A stretch of 64,000 nucleotides of DNA from Sipunculus nudus (GCA_026874595.1 CM049318.1:32426956-32490955); one strand, 5' to 3'. Positions 49,293 to 61,412 are shown, counted from the stretch's first letter. Numbers and translations are program-made. Notes: a model not told the origin generated them from the letters alone.

Positions 49293-50303
49293 ATGGCCAA
49301 TAGGTTTTTGTGTAAGTGTTGTGTTCTTTTTGCTTCGCTTTTTGTGATGTTTCAGATTTTAAACTCAATTATCTTGACTGACTTCATACATTTCCCCAAT
49401 TTTTTCCACATTTCAATCGCTGGTGCTAAGTTCGCCCCAAGTCCTGATAAACAGAATGGTACACCAAGTCTTCCAAAACTATTAATATACAACAAAAACA
49501 TTTGCACTGGTCAAAGTAATTTGACTCTTATGTACATATACTCGCAGGCCGCAGCAGAAGAAAGACGAAACGTGATAAGAGAAACATACGGAAGTAAAAC
49601 AGTTCAGGTTCATTGGAATATACGTGTTGTGTTTGTATTGGGTCTAGCAGAAAATAGAATAGATCAAGGGCTTGTAAGTGTTGGTTTGATTGAAGAATAT
49701 CAGTTGCATGCAGATTTAATCATCGGGGAGTTCACAGACACCTACCGTAACTTGAGCTACAAAGGACTCGCCGCTTTCAATTTCATCACCCACCACTGTT
49801 CAAATGCTAAATACGTCATCAAAACTGACGATGACGTCATTGTTAATATACACGTGATAATGACGTGGCTGAATGAGAAGTTCCCTGAACATAGGAGGAC
49901 AATATACGGACATTATCATCTCAGTTATCCTCCATTTAAATGTCCCAATACTCCTAAATGGTGCGTCACGAAAGAAGAATACCCTAGAGAAATGCATCCC
50001 CGCTATATGTCCGGTGTCGGCATCGTGTTTACAGCTGATATAATATCTGACCTCTATAAAGCAAGTTCAGATGTTCCTTACTTTTTCATTGATGACGTCT
50101 ACATTACTGGTCTTCTGGGAGAAAAGGTAGAAGATAAAACTATGGTGAACTGGGCGCCGTACATTCCATACTACGCCAGCTTAAAAGAATGTTCGGCAAA
50201 CCAAACAACGTCGCCTTTGTTATTCGCGCATGCGCACGAAGCAGACGTCGGAACTTTACGTCAGTGTTGGGCAGAATTCGAAAAACAGTCTGCTGGAAAA
50301 TAG
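49293..50303 (+). CDS. B3GALT-like: Beta-1,3-galactosyltransferase-like glycosyltransferase (GT31)
   Basis: A single open frame of 336 aa, the usual length of family GT31 beta-1,3-galactosyl/GlcNAc transferases, which extend N- or O-glycans and glycolipids in the Golgi lumen. Residues ~8-30 form an uncleaved signal anchor (type II topology). Catalytic-domain motifs are in order: RRNVIRETYG (91-100), VVFVLGLAE, GEFTDTYRNLSYKGLAAF (145-162), KTDDDV with the metal-binding DxD at 179-181, HPRYMSGVGIVF (235-246) and FIDDVYITGLLG (265-276), where most members have EDVY. Sequons are at N55, N76, N153 and N303. A CTTTCAG acceptor ends 2 nt before the ATG, so a spliced 5' UTR exon is likely upstream, as in many B3GALT genes. 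The donor and acceptor sugars cannot be assigned from sequence. Confidence 0.93.
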   Translation: MANRFLCKCCVLFASLFVMFQILNSIILTDFIHFPNFFHISIAGAKFAPSPDKQNGTPSLPKLLIYNKNICTGQSNLTLMYIYSQAAAEERRNVIRETYGSKTVQVHWNIRVVFVLGLAENRIDQGLVSVGLIEEYQLHADLIIGEFTDTYRNLSYKGLAAFNFITHHCSNAKYVIKTDDDVIVNIHVIMTWLNEKFPEHRRTIYGHYHLSYPPFKCPNTPKWCVTKEEYPREMHPRYMSGVGIVFTADIISDLYKASSDVPYFFIDDVYITGLLGEKVEDKTMVNWAPYIPYYASLKECSANQTTSPLLFAHAHEADVGTLRQCWAEFEKQSAGK

Positions 50304-50503
50304 CTAAAAACTGAATGGATTGTTTCGTGCATTATTATTATTATTCAAGAAAAACAGAAGTTATTATTTGACACCAGCAAGCATGCAGAATATGATTGTT
50401 CGATGTGTAGTGTGGGTTTTAACAAATGGCCAGGAAGCTGTTCGAGATATTTCTGTGTATAGATACATATTATGTACATCAGGACAAAATGTGATTTAAT
50501 AGT

Positions 50504-50509
50504 AATAAA
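50504..50509 (+). promoter_or_regulatory. Candidate poly(A) signal of the galactosyltransferase gene
   Basis: AATAAA about 200 nt after the stop codon at 50303. Confidence 0.4.
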
Positions 50510-51425
50510 ACTCCTCCTAGTTACATATATAAGAAACCTAAGAAAAATTATGAAACTGTTTTCCTTATTTTCAAATACAGTGAAACGGTCTGAGGACACC
50601 CTGGTAAATCGTACAGACCTTGAGCAAAAAAAAAGTTTTGACTATTTTGAAAACTCCTCTTATACGGACACTCAACTATATAGTGCAAGGGATACATTTT
50701 TTCCGTCAAACAAATAAACCCTTCAAATGGACAAACATAAATTCGTATTGCTGGTGTTGGTACAAATAAGTTCTCGTTTCTGTGGATCTCTCATCCTGAT
50801 TTGGGTCCACACAAATCTATCATGGGCCAGGAACCAAGGATGATAACGGTTTGTGCGAACATATGTAACATACATTGACGGTTACCCACGAACCATGAGA
50901 ATCAATAGGGCTAAAGTATAGATCAAGGCGTTAATTATACTTGTACGGTTGGCCATTCCTCATTATTTTTTTGAATACGTGAATAGATTAAGTCAGCTTT
51001 TGAAATAAATTTCCCTTCCATATTATATATTCACCTTACACAGCAGGTCTCCTCACAAGACTCCTTGCTGATCTGATAGTTTGAATCCAACCTTAAGGTG
51101 ACCCCTACATGAACTATAATGGCGTTAGATATTCATATGTAACGGGCAAGTCGGAGGGGACTATGGCTGTTACACATTGATCACACATTACTCATTAATT
51201 TGCAATCGTGAAGAATTAAGCAGATTAGAAGAAATGCAAGATAAATCATCATTAAATATTAACACGAGTAAGCAAGAAATTTTGCAGATATTGATATATT
51301 TTTACATCATTGCTCCAGTCAATGCACGGTCTATTTGTTTGTTATTTAGTAAAACCGCTGTTAATTATTGTTGGAAATTATTCTTGAAACACTACAGACG
51401 TGGGGATTAATAAAATGCAGGATCA

Positions 51426-51426
<1 letters not shown>

Positions 51427-51473
<47 letters not shown>

Positions 51474-51482
51474 TATATATAT
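51427..51482. repeat. (TA)n microsatellite
   Basis: TA dinucleotide run with a single interruption, ~70 bp upstream of the third 180-bp-repeat element. Confidence 0.9.
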
Positions 51483-51553
51483 ACATGTATAAGCTTATTC
51501 ACAAAAGTGCCCAGAGGAAACAATCTCCTCCAGGAGAACTAATACTTATACTA

Positions 51554-52572
51554 GATGTGTCGGAACGACACGAATGCCCCCGCCTGGGGCAAATAAGAAA
51601 CATTTGTTAAATTTTGTAATTTTATTTTAAGTTCGGGAGGTGTCGTATGGTCAAAAGTAGGTCAACAAGGGCAAAAGGCAAACTTGATCTGTAACGGGTC
51701 ATTATTAGGCGACACACCAAAAATCAGGCCAGTATCTGCAGGCATTGTGCAAAAAAAGTCCATACATGTGCATTTTTCATAAAAATTTCTGTCTTTCATG
51801 AAATTTTCTATGTTCAGGATCTCTGTCATATGGTCAAAATTAGGTCAACTGGGATGAAACGCGAACTCGATCTGTAACTAGTCATTATCTGCCCACACAC
51901 CAAAAATCAGGCCAATATCTGCAGGCATTGCGAAAAAAAGTCTGTACATGTGTATTTGTCATGAAAATTTCTATTTTTCATGAAATTTTTTAAGTTTAGG
52001 ATCCGTAAAACGGTCAAAAGTAGGTCAACTGGGACGAAACGCGAACTCGATCTGTAACTGGTCAATATCTGCCCACACACCAAAAATCAGGCCAATATCT
52101 GCAGGCATTGCGGAAAAAAGTCCGTACATGTGTGTTTGTCATGAAAATTTCTATTTTTCATGAAATGTTCTATGTTCAAGAGCCGTAAAACGGTCAAAAG
52201 TAGGTCAACCGGGACAAAACGCGAACTCAATCTGTAACTGGTCATTATCTGCCCACACACCAAAAATCAGGCCAATATCTGCAGGCATTGCGAAAAAAGT
52301 CCGTACATGTGTATTTGTCGTGAAAATTTCTATTTTTCATGAAATTTTCTAAGTTAAGGAGCCGTAAAACAGTCAAAAGTAGGTCAATCGGGTCGAAACG
52401 CAAACTCGATCTGTAACTGGTCATTATCTGCCCACACACCAAAAATCAGGCCAATATCTGCAGGCATTGCGAAAAAAAGTCCGTACAACTGTTTGATTTC
52501 GGAATGACGGAATGACGGAATGACGGACATGGGTAAAACTATATGCCCCGGCCACTTTGTGGCGGGGGCATA
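51554..52572 (+). mobile_element. 180-bp-repeat element, copy 3 (HINE/pearl-like), 5 repeats
   Basis: Same 5' end and same 3' microsatellite and hairpin as the intron-3 copies, but only five ~180-bp units and different flanks. This independent insertion defines the element ends. Confidence 0.78.
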
Positions 52573-52647
52573 AAAAGGTTGGTCCACTTTTGTCCTCAAT
52601 GTTCACTGAAACCGCGTTGCGTATGACACTGTGCTATATACCCCATT

Positions 52648-53145
52648 TTAAAGGGGCCCAATCACCTATAAAGCATGTGGAGTTAACACGAAAAATAGTT
52701 TCTTCCCTTTAAAATTAATCTGTACCTGCCAAAATATTGCCCTGAAACCGTTTGCTTACTCCTGTAAACGAGTGTTAAAAACAGTGAACCGGGCGCGATC
52801 GCATGTGTAAACATAAACAAAGTGCATCGGGCCGTGTGCTGCGCGAAGCCACAACACGTGCCAATCAGGAGATGCCTTGACCGACTTTGCTAAATGTTCC
52901 TCCTGACTGAAGCACCGTGTGTTGCGTTGCACCTCTTAATCGGAACTCCGGTCACGCGGCCTTGTTATCGTAAACAGACTGTGTTTACCAACACGCAGGG
53001 CTAAAACAAGGTGTTAAACAGTTGAATGCGAGGAAATGAGACTGTGTGCTGGAATGGTTTAGCTGGCAAGCTTTTGTATAAAGCAAAACTGAACTGATAG
53101 TGTTAAATAATAGGAATAATATTGCTCCTGATTATATCCCTTTAA
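52648..53145 (-). mobile_element. TTAA-flanked MITE, copy 2
   Basis: Reverse-complement relative of 22592-23076, again flanked by TTAA, with ends AGGGGCCCAATCACC and AGGGATATAATCAGG. It carries the shared block GCGTGTTGGTAAACACAGTC. TTAA flanks suggest piggyBac-type mobilisation. Confidence 0.7.
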
Positions 53146-54615
53146 AGATTTGTTTCGCAGTGACCTCGCCGATATATGAGAATAAACAATTTTTAATGTA
53201 CACATCATTTTGCACCGACAATAGACGAACTGCCTTCGGTAAGGACCGGAATGCCTGCGTCAATGGCAAGATTAAGGTCTATTAATTGTGCATGTGAATA
53301 AACCCTGCTGTCAGTGACGGATTTAAGCATGTTTGGCCTCCCCTTTCACCCAGTCACTTACCCACCTGCATGGTCTGTAAATGTGAAAAACGTGTGCCCT
53401 CACTGGCACCTGTCTCAAAATTGCTGGTGAATTACACGCATTATTAGTGTATTTAATTCCGATACCTGTACGTATACGTTCATATAGGTAGGTAGAGCGA
53501 GTCCATGCCATCACTGAACTCTTTACGCTGGTACACGAGAACAGCGAAACCTAATGAATGTTACACATATTTTTGCATACAAATGTATCTTATTGAATAA
53601 GTATCACACTGAAAATCTATAATTAATTTTTATTTTGAGAATATTTAATACATCCCCCAACTCCGACAAAAAGCCCGGTTACCGGGTTTATCAGCTAATA
53701 CAATATACAATCAAATTAACAGAAGCACAGAACATGTTTGTGAAGGTTCAACAAGTCATACACCAGTCAGACAGGTCTGTGTTGCCGAATAAAACTCAGC
53801 GGATGCGTCAGAGTATGGTGCACCTAGACATAAAGTCACTGAAGTGTCAAATAAAAGAACGGCTGACTTCCCTTAAGCGACTTGTGACCGCAAGGTGCGC
53901 CCTCTGGTGATGGGGAAGTCAATTTAACCAATGTGTTTCAAGGGCGACAACATGGATTCGCTCGCAGCTTGTTGCCCATAATGACTAACAGTGGCGGATC
54001 CCGTTCTGCCGTAACGACGCTCATTTTATCGAGTTCTTTTCCATTTATTCGTAATCAATTTAAATTTTTTGAGATTACCTTATTATTCCCTGTCAATTAG
54101 ATTATTAAATTTATTACCTCCCCATTCATAAGCTGAGGATATTAATGATGATCTGTGTGATCTACTCCACTGAGAGAGCATCCAAATATATACTAGTATA
54201 TTGAGAGAGGGAGTCTTTCCGTTTATCACACTATACTCGGTCACTGTAGAACTCCCCCCCCCCCCCCCCCCGGTCCGTTCTTGCGGACATTCCGTTGTTC
54301 CATTTTTCCATTGTAACGGATGTCCGCCCTATAGTGGGTTGGACGAGGCCTTCCTGTGATCCAGGCGTTGGACATTAATTAAAAACTATTTCAGATTATC
54401 GGCATCATTCTTAGTGCATATTATAAAATCTAAGCCACATGAGAAAGACATATTTTTACCCTTTGTAATTTGGTTTGTCTGTGTACAATTTTGGTAAGTA
54501 TTTTGAGTTTGCTGAAATTTTGTGGAGTTAGGGTTAGGATAAGCAAAGAACAATAAGCAAATAACAATCCTTTTATTATGGATGCACATTATATCACCAT
54601 CATGTGTCTTTCCAT
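53146..54615. other. Unassigned interval
   Basis: No gene recognised. A C run at 54256-54272 precedes a GGTCCGTTCTTGCGGACATT stretch. Confidence 0.4.
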
Positions 54616-55323
54616 TGTTTCGGAACCTAATAACAACAGATCACGTAATCGTGACAAGCATAAATCCCGTTACGAAGATAAAAAATCAGATTCTGTAACA
54701 CTAGGCAGCGTGAAATGTCTAGGGGAATGAATAAAAAAGTCAGTGGTTTTTAGTTAACAAATAATTATAATTTATTCTAAGAACAATCCTGACATTACAA
54801 TACACTAAATCAATACATTTAAACAGTATAACAATAACATGTGCAGTACCAGAGTGTCCGGATCTTAGCCTTTGATTTCTGGATACCATCACTGTCAAAA
54901 CTCAACAATGGTCCTTTAACACCAATAATCCACGTAAATAGAAATAATCCAAAGGCAAACTGGAGACAGTACGTATTAAATCTACATAAAATCCGTTGAA
55001 TATCTGAAACAGCTGCAATTATTGGAAAGGATCCCAAAACTGACGAGAAAGGAACACTCTTAGTGCTCGCTGGTATTTTCCTTTCTGTCGGCTCTAAACA
55101 CAGCCCCTAATTTATTGCTTCTCACCCGAAAACTCTAGAAATGTAAAAATCCAAAGAACAATACACACGCATATGAACAAACCCCAAACATCTTGAAGAA
55201 AAAGAACGCTGTGTCTCTACGCTTCAGACCCCACACGCGAGCCAGCGCCCAACAAGCGAGGTTCCCATACTGCGAACTATGCCTGCGCTACACGAATCAG
55301 AATGTCAACAGACACATGTAACA
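54616..55323 (-). mobile_element. Solo-LTR-like sequence, opposite orientation (708 bp)
   Basis: On the minus strand it starts TGTTACATGTGTCTG and ends GGTTCCGAAACA. It shares GGGGCTGTGTTTAGAGCC and GACATTTCACGCTGCCTAGT with 48240-48425. The U3-like part differs and is longer. No internal retroelement ORFs are adjacent. Confidence 0.55.
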
Positions 55324-56172
55324 CTCCTGCACACAGCAAAAAAGACACCGGTACCACCATTCAAAGGCGTCCATTCGAATGTTACATATGGTTTTTGTTT
55401 TGTCCCTGTGGAGACCGGATGATATTGTTATGGAACACTAACAAGTGAATGATTTGTTATACCGTGACAAACATTTTCATGTTACTGTGTTATCAGATTA
55501 TATATCCCGTCGGGGTATGTACATAAGCTTATTTTATTGCGTTTTATTTTTTCATAATAGAAACACGGAATGGGTTATCAATGTCTTTATTGGTTCAAAA
55601 ATAATTCCCAACTTCAACTATTTAGACCTTTTCAGGTAGGCCGGCCACCTTGTCTTACAAATTCGGCCCCTTTGTTATACATATTATATGTGACGTATTA
55701 TGTTTCAGGATATAGTTTAATTGATATGCCTCTTTATATTCTGTAATCTGGTGACCGAACCATAGTTTCTTTTTAATAAACAGGCCATACGTGGAAATAT
55801 ATTGGCCATGAAAAGGGCAAAACGGCTTGTGGGACATTCAGTCTCGAAATGTTTTTTACTCCGAATGTTCCCAGTATATGTTTGGAGTTTACACATATAA
55901 ACCCCAGTCACATCACGTCAATGAGCCCCTACTGAGTTTTTCACACCAAAAATGGATTTTTCAGGTCAGCTTCGGCCGGACATTGTTTACTCGTTGGGCT
56001 CGCTGGATATTTCGGTGAAAGTTTTGCTCGGTAGTAGCTCGGGAAGAGATCGCTGGGCCCCAGGCGAGCAAGCAAAGGGATCTTTGGGATCGTCCGAAGG
56101 TTCCAGTCGCGTGAACTCCGCCAGAACACCACTGACACGTCCAAAACTGGTCGGGCAGACCTCTAAAGCCGC

Positions 56173-56535
56173 TATCACATATAGCCTACGGGGCCCGTAC
56201 GGTGAGTAAAATCACCATTTTTGCCTGAATTCGCACGATGCCCGCAAGGTACCAGTACGATTTTCACGGGCGCCGATTCAATTTTTACTCGCCGTACTTG
56301 CGCCGTGGCGCTGAGCTGGCTGCGCTCAGTTCTCCCGGCGTTTGAACTCCCCGTAAGCCCGTAGAAAGGCTGTAAACAGCCCGTAGACAGCCCGTACGGT
56401 CGCCTTTCGGGCTACGGCTGGTATCCGTGCGATGTTTCGGGTAATTTTCCAGAAACGGGCGTCTTCCGGTGTCCGCCGTTGCCGTACGAGCACCGTGCGA
56501 TAGCCTTACGGTACCCGTAAGGGCTTAGTGTGATA
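56173..56535. mobile_element. GC-rich MITE-like element with CCGTACGG motifs
   Basis: Inverted ends TATCACATATAGCC and TATCACACTAAGCC enclose a GC-rich core with many CCGTACGG/CCCGTA words. A related GC-rich block with CCGTACGGTCGCCGTAG is at 56860-57000. Confidence 0.5.
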
Positions 56536-57995
56536 TGTGAAAGGTCGAATGGCTTCTATGCGGGACACGCGGCTCCCTGACGATGTAAATTTTGCCCGTG
56601 CGGTGTCCTCACGATACCCTGAACCTGAGGTGTCGGATATATAAATACAGCCACATCGGCATAAATATTATGAACCTCTGTGCGCCGAAGCCAACTTTTC
56701 TGAATGTGTCTAGTGTTTTTTTTTAACCTTGAAAGTTTATTTGAATAAGTATAGCGCTCAGGTTTGGCACTACAATGAATATAATATCAATAAATAATAT
56801 CCAATAATTATAAGACACCTAACGGTTCCCGGACGGCCCCCTTGCCATCCAAGTACTGGAGGTCCCCGTACGGTCGCCGTAGATTATGTGAGTGCAAACA
56901 ACGTGGGATAAAAGATCACACGGTGACCGTACGGTCTTGAAAAATCACGGCAAGCCAACGGATTGAAAAAATCGTACGGCGTCCAGTGTATATGTGAGTT
57001 AGGCATTATAAGGAGCCTCAGTCGAGTTGAAGAGCATCGGATGAGTTCCTAACGTTATTCAGAGGAGGCTCGGACGTGTTTCAAACGACGTCCTGTCAGG
57101 CCTCTTCACATTTCAGGTGATGAAAAAATCTTAAGACTCGGCCAGGTCTCGATACTAATGTCACCACAGTCTATAAAAATCGACGGATGTCGGCCGGATT
57201 TTCATAATGGGCGAGGAGCACGCTGATCTCATGATTATGGTGCTTTTAATTGATTGTGGACAATGAAATCCGAAGGTGAGCATACTTGATCACAAGTGAC
57301 TCATGGGTCGTGACGCTCAGCTGACTTGAACGGTTTGTAATGTTATATTTTACAGTGCTAAAAACACACAAAAACCTGGGAAACTTGCAAAATACAGGTC
57401 ACGGTGGCCTAATTTTTGGTATGCAACGAGAGTTACCTAGCTTTATATTAGGTAAGATATTTTCTAGGTCAAGCGGTTACAATCTCTGTCTTGTGGACAA
57501 ACGGCCAGCCATAACAACTGGCCAGCAGTAATTTCTGAGTACAAAAAAATAAAACAAAGAAATATGTACCCATAGGGAAAAATAGAGATGGCGCCACCAC
57601 GTGAAAGGGATATCTATGATCAATAAGCTTGCCAAAATTTAAGATAGATCCATACAATTATTTCTGAGACATTTTATCTAAAATATGAATTTCATCCAAT
57701 TACAGCTGAAAATGTTAAAATTTCCCGTGTCCGCAAAAGTTTTGAAGAACTGCCAAGGGGACTTTCTTCAATTTTGCATGGTAACAATGTTATATGAGTA
57801 GTTGAGGCACAGTGTTTTAGTTTTAGGTTTGAGTGTGAAATGTTTGTTTTGTTGATTAGAACACTAACACAAGTCTGATTTTCTAAGTGCTAAAAATACA
57901 CAAAAGCATGCGTAACCCGCAAAATCTTGGTACGCATGGAGATTTATCAAGGACCTACCTTGATATCATGTCACCAGTTTCTAGGTCAAACGGTT

Positions 57996-58095
57996 ACGAT
58001 TTGTGTCTTGCTGACAGACGGACAGACGGACGGACGACGGATACAGGGTGATCGTTATAGCTCAGATGACCAGTGGTCAGCAGAGCTAAACAAAA
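57996..58095 (+). repeat. Pearl-like 3' tail with hairpin
   Basis: GATTTGTGTCTTGCTGACAG, then a GACGGACG microsatellite, then AGCTCAGATGACC-AGTG-GGTCAGCAGAGCT hairpin-like end. It belongs to the same family as 37316-37392. Confidence 0.5.
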
Positions 58096-58199
58096 GTCTG
58101 GAAGGGGCCTTAAAAAGTAAAACAAGTTGCCTTGTCATCACAAAATAAACAATTAGGTAACAGCTAAATGGGAAGGGACGTAGCCCATTACCGGCTCGG

Positions 58200-58222
58200 T
58201 GGGGGGGGGGGGGGGGGGGGGG
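58200..58222. repeat. Poly(G) run
   Basis: More than 20 consecutive G. Similar shorter G or C runs lie near 17020, 18846, 24411, 36452, 54256 and 59241. Confidence 0.9.
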
Positions 58223-59869
58223 TTGCTGCACTGGCATCGCAATTCCGTCCATACATATATATGACTATATATAATCCACTTTATTTCACAAATATTACGT
58301 GATTTCCCCAGAACATTACCTCCGGCACGTCAATATATGACGCCAACTTTTGAAATTAAATTCTATAACACAGCACAAAAGAACATTCAAAAGGAGTTTT
58401 CCTATGTATTGAAAGGATTGGTGATGTTACGATATCTCACAGCGCTAGTTTGACGTGTCGCAGAAATTGAAACACTTGATTGGTGCTGCCCTCTTTCGTC
58501 GTTTCTAAGCAGACCAATCAGTAGACTTGTGGTCCATATTTGAATATATACTTATCCACTGAGGTTTGTCTAGCAAAACCTTACAGTGCACACCTGCGTA
58601 ACTTGTGAAAAATCTGTTGAACTGTAACATACATGTTCTGTCTTATTGTTAATTAGATTGTATGTCCTGGCGGGGAGTGTTGCCTCTGGCCATATTTTGT
58701 GAATATGCTTTTTGTGAACATGCGAATGGATCATGCGTTGTCCGGAACAAAGATGTAATAACAATGATGAGATTGCAATGATGTGATAACAATGATGTGA
58801 GAACATTATCGGTGTCTGCAAAAGTTCTTGCTCACTCGTGTTACTTTTTAATGATGGCTTGTTTGCATTTTTTTCTAAAGATGATGAATGTTTCAGGATC
58901 GCAAGTTAATTAAAGAGCTAAATGTGTAATAGCCTTCGTCGTCTCTCCCACAGGTCCGTTTACCCATACATGTCTCACGCTGTATCGGTTCATGTTGGGG
59001 TCGCCGCAAGGCGAGATTCAGACTATCAGATCAGTAATGAGACCCGTGATAACATATTGAAAGAAAACTTTATTCTTAAAGTTGACTTGACCAGGTCTTC
59101 AAAGACATTATTAGTAAATTATCCGAGCAACGATCAACAGCCCCAGTCACCAAACAGGTGTATAATTAACTTCTCTGATCTATACTATAGTCATACTGAT
59201 TCTCATTACTCGTGGGTTTGGGGTCGATACCACGGCCATTCCCCCCCCCCCCCCGGGCTTTTCCCCCCTAGCTGACTTGTGGATTATGTGCCAAAACAAT
59301 GCCCCAGAAAACTCTAACATATACTAATTACTATACTTTTTCAAAACTATTTGATGCTAGTTAATAATTATTATAAATACTAGTACAGCCGACCCCCGTC
59401 CTCACCTTTTAAGAGGCTCACTTCTTTGCGTGCAAGTGATTTTCTCGCCTACTTGTCATTATTAAAGTTCACATTCTTATATTAAAAGATAAAGACGGGG
59501 TGTCACAAAATCAGCAGAATAAAAATAAAACAGCTTGCACATTTTATGTGTCACTATATCTATTATATTATATTATATAACGGGTATTTGTTTTTAACAT
59601 CGCCAGGACAAAACAGTATGTTTCTTACTTCGCCAGGACAAAACCGCCAGGACAGTGTTTCGTTTAAACTGGTTGCTAAAATGAGTGATTGTTTAAACAC
59701 AAGACCAAAATGCACTGGGTCGTCAACGACCCGCTCGTTTGTTGCCAAGTCATGTGTATGTTATTTAAATTATTTAAATAAGCTTTATTAACGAACAAAC
59801 TAACACCTGACTAAGCTTTATTAACGAACAAACTAACACTTGACAGTGTGCAGAGTGGCGGAAACCCCG

Positions 59870-59965
59870 GACCAGAAGTCCGTTTAGCCGTCACTCTGCC
59901 GTGGGACTTTGTGGAAACCACACGTTTCACTACACTGGTCTATTTTCATCATCAGGTGAGAAATT
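59870..59965. repeat. Dispersed repeat with GTCTATTTTCATCATCAGGT
   Basis: GGACTTTGTGGAAACCACAC through GGTCTATTTTCATCATCAGG recurs at 60980-61036 in diverged form. It is probably a Penelope-like or SINE terminal segment. Confidence 0.5.
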
Positions 59966-60370
59966 GTTTCATTCCTTTAGTTCCTTACAGTTGCCTAGCT
60001 AATTTCAGTCATTCATTCCCTTTTCTTTCTATATTTCATCCAGTAACAGGCCTTAAGACTCGCAGAGTCATATTTTAGTGGTTTGTACAAAATGGTACAT
60101 AACGCCTTAATTGGAAGGTTTAAGATTTAAACCGTTTTCTATGTGTTTCTGTGTTTTTATTCTGCATCGCTTATATGTGTTACGCCATCAAATGATATCA
60201 CATCCATACGTGGAATATTTTGCTTCTTCATTTGGTATATGGTGATCCCCTCCGTTTTTCTCAGTTGTCCCCTGTGTTTTCACACTGTCCGGTAGCTCAT
60301 TGTCTGCGCAGGTCACGGTCTCTGCATTTGTCTTGCCTGGCGACACCAGGGATTTTGACCGTGGCCTTGC

Positions 60371-60445
60371 GCAGAACACCTAATGCACGCGCCCGGAGTG
60401 GACGTGTGCACTGTGTATTACCGGCAGTCCTTTGTCTTTGCAGGT
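60371..60445. repeat. Direct repeat, copy 1
   Basis: GCAGAACACCTAATGCACGC through CAGTCCTTTGTCTTTGCAGG is repeated at 60706-60780 with few differences. Confidence 0.7.
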
Positions 60446-60705
60446 ACGTTTAATTATATCTAAATATGTATTGAAATATCGGTGTGAATAAGCAGTATTC
60501 CTTAATATAACATTATAGGGTTCATCCTAAATATTCCTGTTTTCCGTACATGTATGGTGTCTCACGTGATAATATTTCTTGAATAACAATAATATATAGT
60601 GTGTCATAGGCATCCACGTGCTATCCTATAATTGTGTACCCTAAGAATATTAACTGCTCTTACCGTATTACGTAAAATATATTAGTGTATATTAAGATAT
60701 ATATG

Positions 60706-60780
60706 GCAGAACATCTAATGCACGTGCCCGGAGTGGACGTGTGCACTGTGTATTACCGGCAGTCCTTTGTCTTTGCAGGT
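60706..60780. repeat. Direct repeat, copy 2
   Basis: Partner of 60371-60445, 335 bp downstream in the same orientation. Both end in TTTGCAGGT. Confidence 0.7.
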
Positions 60781-61167
60781 CAGACCTGCACCGCACTGTG
60801 TATATATATATACACCGAGGAAATAAAGAATTGTGTTGTCCGCTTTCGTTATGTTCTTCTAACAAGAACTCCGCCGCCCGGCAATGACAGTCCATAATGA
60901 TAAGCCCGGCGTAACATATGTAATATATTTGACCGCTAGTATTAATATTATCAGGTAACTGTGTATATAAGACTCTGCCAGAGGACTTTATGGAAACTAC
61001 ACTTTTCACTACGTTGGTCTATTTTCATCATCAGGTCCATTAAAGGATTTCAATGACAACCGTCATTGTTTGTCCGTTTCGGAGAGTGGTCGCGATCGGT
61101 GACGATGGATACCCGCAACATCGGTTTGAGCCCCGCATCGGAGCTTGACCGTTACATACATACATAC

Positions 61168-61171
61168 ATAC

Positions 61172-61245
<74 letters not shown>
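61168..61245. repeat. (CATA)n then (TA)n microsatellite
   Basis: Four CATA units lead into a run of about 35 TA dinucleotides, just upstream of the Penelope-like terminal repeat. Confidence 0.9.
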
Positions 61246-61247
<2 letters not shown>

Positions 61248-61306
61248 AGATTGTTACAAAACCATGGGGTTTTAAATTGCTCAACTAATACAAGGAGCTG
61301 TAATAC

Positions 61307-61412
61307 ATATATTTCAGGACTTAAACACACTTGTGTTCGACAGCACTGTTTCGTACAGGCCCCTACGGGCCCTCACTCGTCAGGAACAGAGTGGTCTTGT
61401 CGGGGCTCTTTC
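61307..61412 (+). repeat. Left inverted terminal repeat of Penelope-like remnant
   Basis: From TATATTTCAGGACTTAAAC through the ribozyme to GGTCTTGTCGGGGCTCTTT. It is nearly the reverse complement of 61783-61882. Penelope-like elements are known to carry terminal repeats in direct or inverted order. Confidence 0.8.
61330..61392 (-). ncRNA. Type I hammerhead ribozyme in left inverted terminal repeat
   Basis: On the minus strand the full catalytic core is present. CUGACGAG (61383-61376) is followed by a GC-rich stem II of about 10 bp with a GUAG loop, then CGAAAC (61353-61348). A minimal stem III CAG-UG-CUG follows, then the GUC cleavage triplet at 61341-61339. Stem I closes with GUUC (61387-61384) pairing to GAAC (61338-61335). 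Cleavage is predicted between 61339 and 61338. A very short stem III is typical of the hammerheads known from Penelope-like terminal repeats. Confidence 0.78.

Larger units (their letters stand above)
55324..59869. other. Repeat-rich interval without recognised genes
   Basis: Apart from the CCGTACGG elements (56.2-57.0 kb), the pearl-like tail at 58.0 kb and a poly(G) run, nothing is assignable. The open frame at 58922-59275 has no recognisable motif. Confidence 0.4.

Noticed and set aside
58922-59275. 117-codon plus-strand frame ending in a proline run
   Set aside because: The end reads through a poly(C) homopolymer and no family motif is visible.
59930-61036. CCTGATGATGAAAATAGACC..GAAAC on the minus strand resembling a hammerhead core
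   Set aside because: The CUGAUGA and GAAA words are present, but the intervening sequence cannot form a stem II and there is no NUH site closing stems III and I.
61040-61330. Open frames of IYIYIY repeats
   Set aside because: Translation of the (TA)n microsatellite.
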